Below the pieces are notes generated by a model. It worked only from the letters and a program-made list of their open reading frames with translations. It made no database searches and was not told the DNA's origin. Shown piece by piece: positions 21,171-22,652 of a stretch of 22,652 bases of DNA. This stretch comes from JAICUY01 sp963716585 (GTDB lineage: Bacteria; Chloroflexota; Limnocylindria; QHBO01), in assembly GCA_963716585.1 (NCBI GenBank), contig CAVQTN010000006.1, positions 1 to 22,652 on the forward strand, in the 5' to 3' direction. The position numbers and the translations under genes were made by a program. Position 1 is the first letter of the stretch; each line of letters opens with the position of its first letter.

Positions 21171-22652
21171 ATGGCAATCAGCCGCGGTCGATCCACCCGA
21201 CGCGAGCCCTGCGCCTGGAGAAGACCCGCAACATCGGCATCATCGCCCACATCGACGCCGGCAAGACGACGGTGACGGAGCGGATCCTGTTCTACACCAA
21301 GAAGATCTACAAGATCGGCGAGGTGCATGAGGGTGCCGCCACGATGGACTGGATGGAGCAGGAGCAGGAGCGGGGGATCACCATCACCGCCGCTGCCACG
21401 ACCTGCTTCTGGCGGGACCATCGCATCAACTTGATCGACACGCCCGGCCACGTGGATTTCACGGTCGAGGTCGAGCGGAGCCTGCGCGTGCTCGACGGCG
21501 CAGTGGTCGTGTTCGACGGCGTGGCCGGCGTGGAGCCGCAGTCGGAAACGGTCTGGCGCCAGGCCGATCGATACAGCGTGCCGCGCTTCTGCTTCGTGAA
21601 CAAGCTGGATCGCACCGGCGCCGACTTCTGGCGCACCATCGACATGATCCGGGAGCGCCTGGGCGCAATCGCCGTGCCGATCCAGTTGCCGATGGGGAAC
21701 GTGGAGCGGTTCCAGGGCATGATCGACCTGCTCGACGATGCAGGCGATCACCTATGGCGACGACCTCGGCGACCAGATCCTGGTAGGCGAGATCCCGGGC
21801 ACGGCGAGGCCGAGGCGCGGCATGGCGCGACAAGATGGTGGAGACGGTCGCCGAGATCGACGATGAATTCGCTCGCTACCTCGAGGGCGAGGCGGTCGGC
21901 CCCGATGACTACGCCGGGCGCTGCGCGCCGGCACGTGGCCTCGAAGATCATCCCGGTCCTGTGCGGCTCGGCGCTCAAGAACAAGGGCGTGCAGCCGATG
22001 CTCGACGCGGTGATCGAGTACCTCCCCTCGCCGCTCGACGTGGCGGCGGTGATGGGCGTCGACCCGCGCAGCGGGGAGCAGGTGACGCGCCACGCCGACC
22101 CGGCGAGCCCTTCGCCGCCCTCGCCTTCAAGATCGCCGCCGATCCGTTCGTCGGCAAGCTGGCGTTCTTCCGCGTGTACTCGGGACGCTCAAGACCGGCT
22201 CGTACGTCTACAACGCGACCAAGGGCCAGAAGGAGCGTATCGGCCGCATCATCGAGCTCCACGCCAACCACCGTGAGGAGATCGACTCGGTCAGCGCCGG
22301 CGACATCGCCGCCGCCGTGGGGCTCAAGGTTACCTTCACCGGCGACACCCTATGCGACGAGGCAAGCCAATCATCCTGGAGAACATCACCTTCCCGGAGC
22401 CGGTGATCGAGCTGTCGGTTGAGCCGAAGACCAAGGCCGACCAGGACAAGATGTCATCGCCCTCCAGCGCCTCGCCGAGGAGGATCCGACCTTCCGCGTG
22501 AGTACCGACCAGGAGAGCGGCCAGAACATTATCGGGGGCATGGGCGAGTTCCACCTGGACGTGATCGTCGACCGATGCGCCGCGAATTCAAGGTGCAGGC
22601 CAACGTCGGCCGGCCGCAGGTCAGCTTCCGTGAGGCGATTCGCAAGTCGGTC
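21171..22652 (+). CDS. fusA: Elongation factor G, 3'-partial, frameshifted
   Basis: The translocation GTPase, cut by the window end. GTPase motifs are all seen: G1 AHIDAGKTT (about 21245-21272), G2 RGITI, G3 DTPGH, G4 FVNKLDRTGADF (about 21595-21632) and the G5 region VLCGSALKNKG. Domain II follows (EPFAALAFKIAADPFVGKLA, NATKGQKERIGRI), then domain III (FPEPVIELSVEPK, IIGGMGEFHLDVI). Frame changes are needed near 21205, 21735, 21800, 21825, 21925, 22105, 22190, 22352, 22452 and 22575. All domains keep their order, so sequencing deletions are the best explanation. ATG 21171 lies four bases after the rpsG stop. Confidence 0.93.

Overview
This is a GC-rich window from a bacterial housekeeping locus: the secE-nusG, ribosomal-stalk, rpoBC and str-operon cluster. 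High GC, frequent GTG/TTG starts, four-base start/stop overlaps, a long coiled-coil insertion in the N-terminal half of RpoC and an enlarged S12 loop suggest a Chloroflexota relative (possibly Limnocylindria-like). That placement is an inference from recalled family features; no phylogeny could be run.

Layout. 1-2842 is a compact forward operon: a PIN/TRAM membrane-anchored nuclease (YacL-like), a fused IspD-IspF enzyme of the MEP isoprenoid pathway, and an RlmB/TrmH-type rRNA 2'-O-methyltransferase. All three are recognisable but broken by many single-base frameshifts. 2916-3424 holds tRNA-Thr(TGT), tRNA-Tyr(GTA) and tRNA-Thr(GGT), followed by an unrecognised polytopic membrane protein (3480-4568). 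A consensus promoter overlapping that gene's end drives rpmG, tRNA-Trp, secE, nusG, rplK and rplA. rplJ and rplL follow an L10-type autoregulatory leader and end at a strong hairpin terminator.

8263-11867 separates rplL from rpoB, two genes that are usually adjacent. It carries an unknown protein, a metallo-beta-lactamase-fold hydrolase, a reverse-strand DUF5996 protein, an NADPH-dependent FMN reductase, and two degraded transposase tails facing each other. rpoB (11868-15350) has its own promoter and is followed by rpoC (15472-19923) and a terminator. A new promoter and a structured leader of about 160 nt precede rpsL, rpsG and the start of fusA (cut by the window end). rpsG and fusA are again frameshifted.

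The genes between about 2.85 and 21.0 kb are intact, while both ends are riddled with apparent one-base losses. This looks like poor sequence at contig ends rather than gene decay. The most unusual observations are a canonical EF-hand-type calcium loop in the C-terminal tail of RpoC, a coiled-coil insertion of about 185 residues in RpoC, a natural Asn at the rifampicin-site His526 position of RpoB, a set of complementary heptamers in the rplJ leader that could form a translational switch, and the transposon-scarred island between rplL and rpoB. I found no CRISPR array, prophage or clear new defence system.
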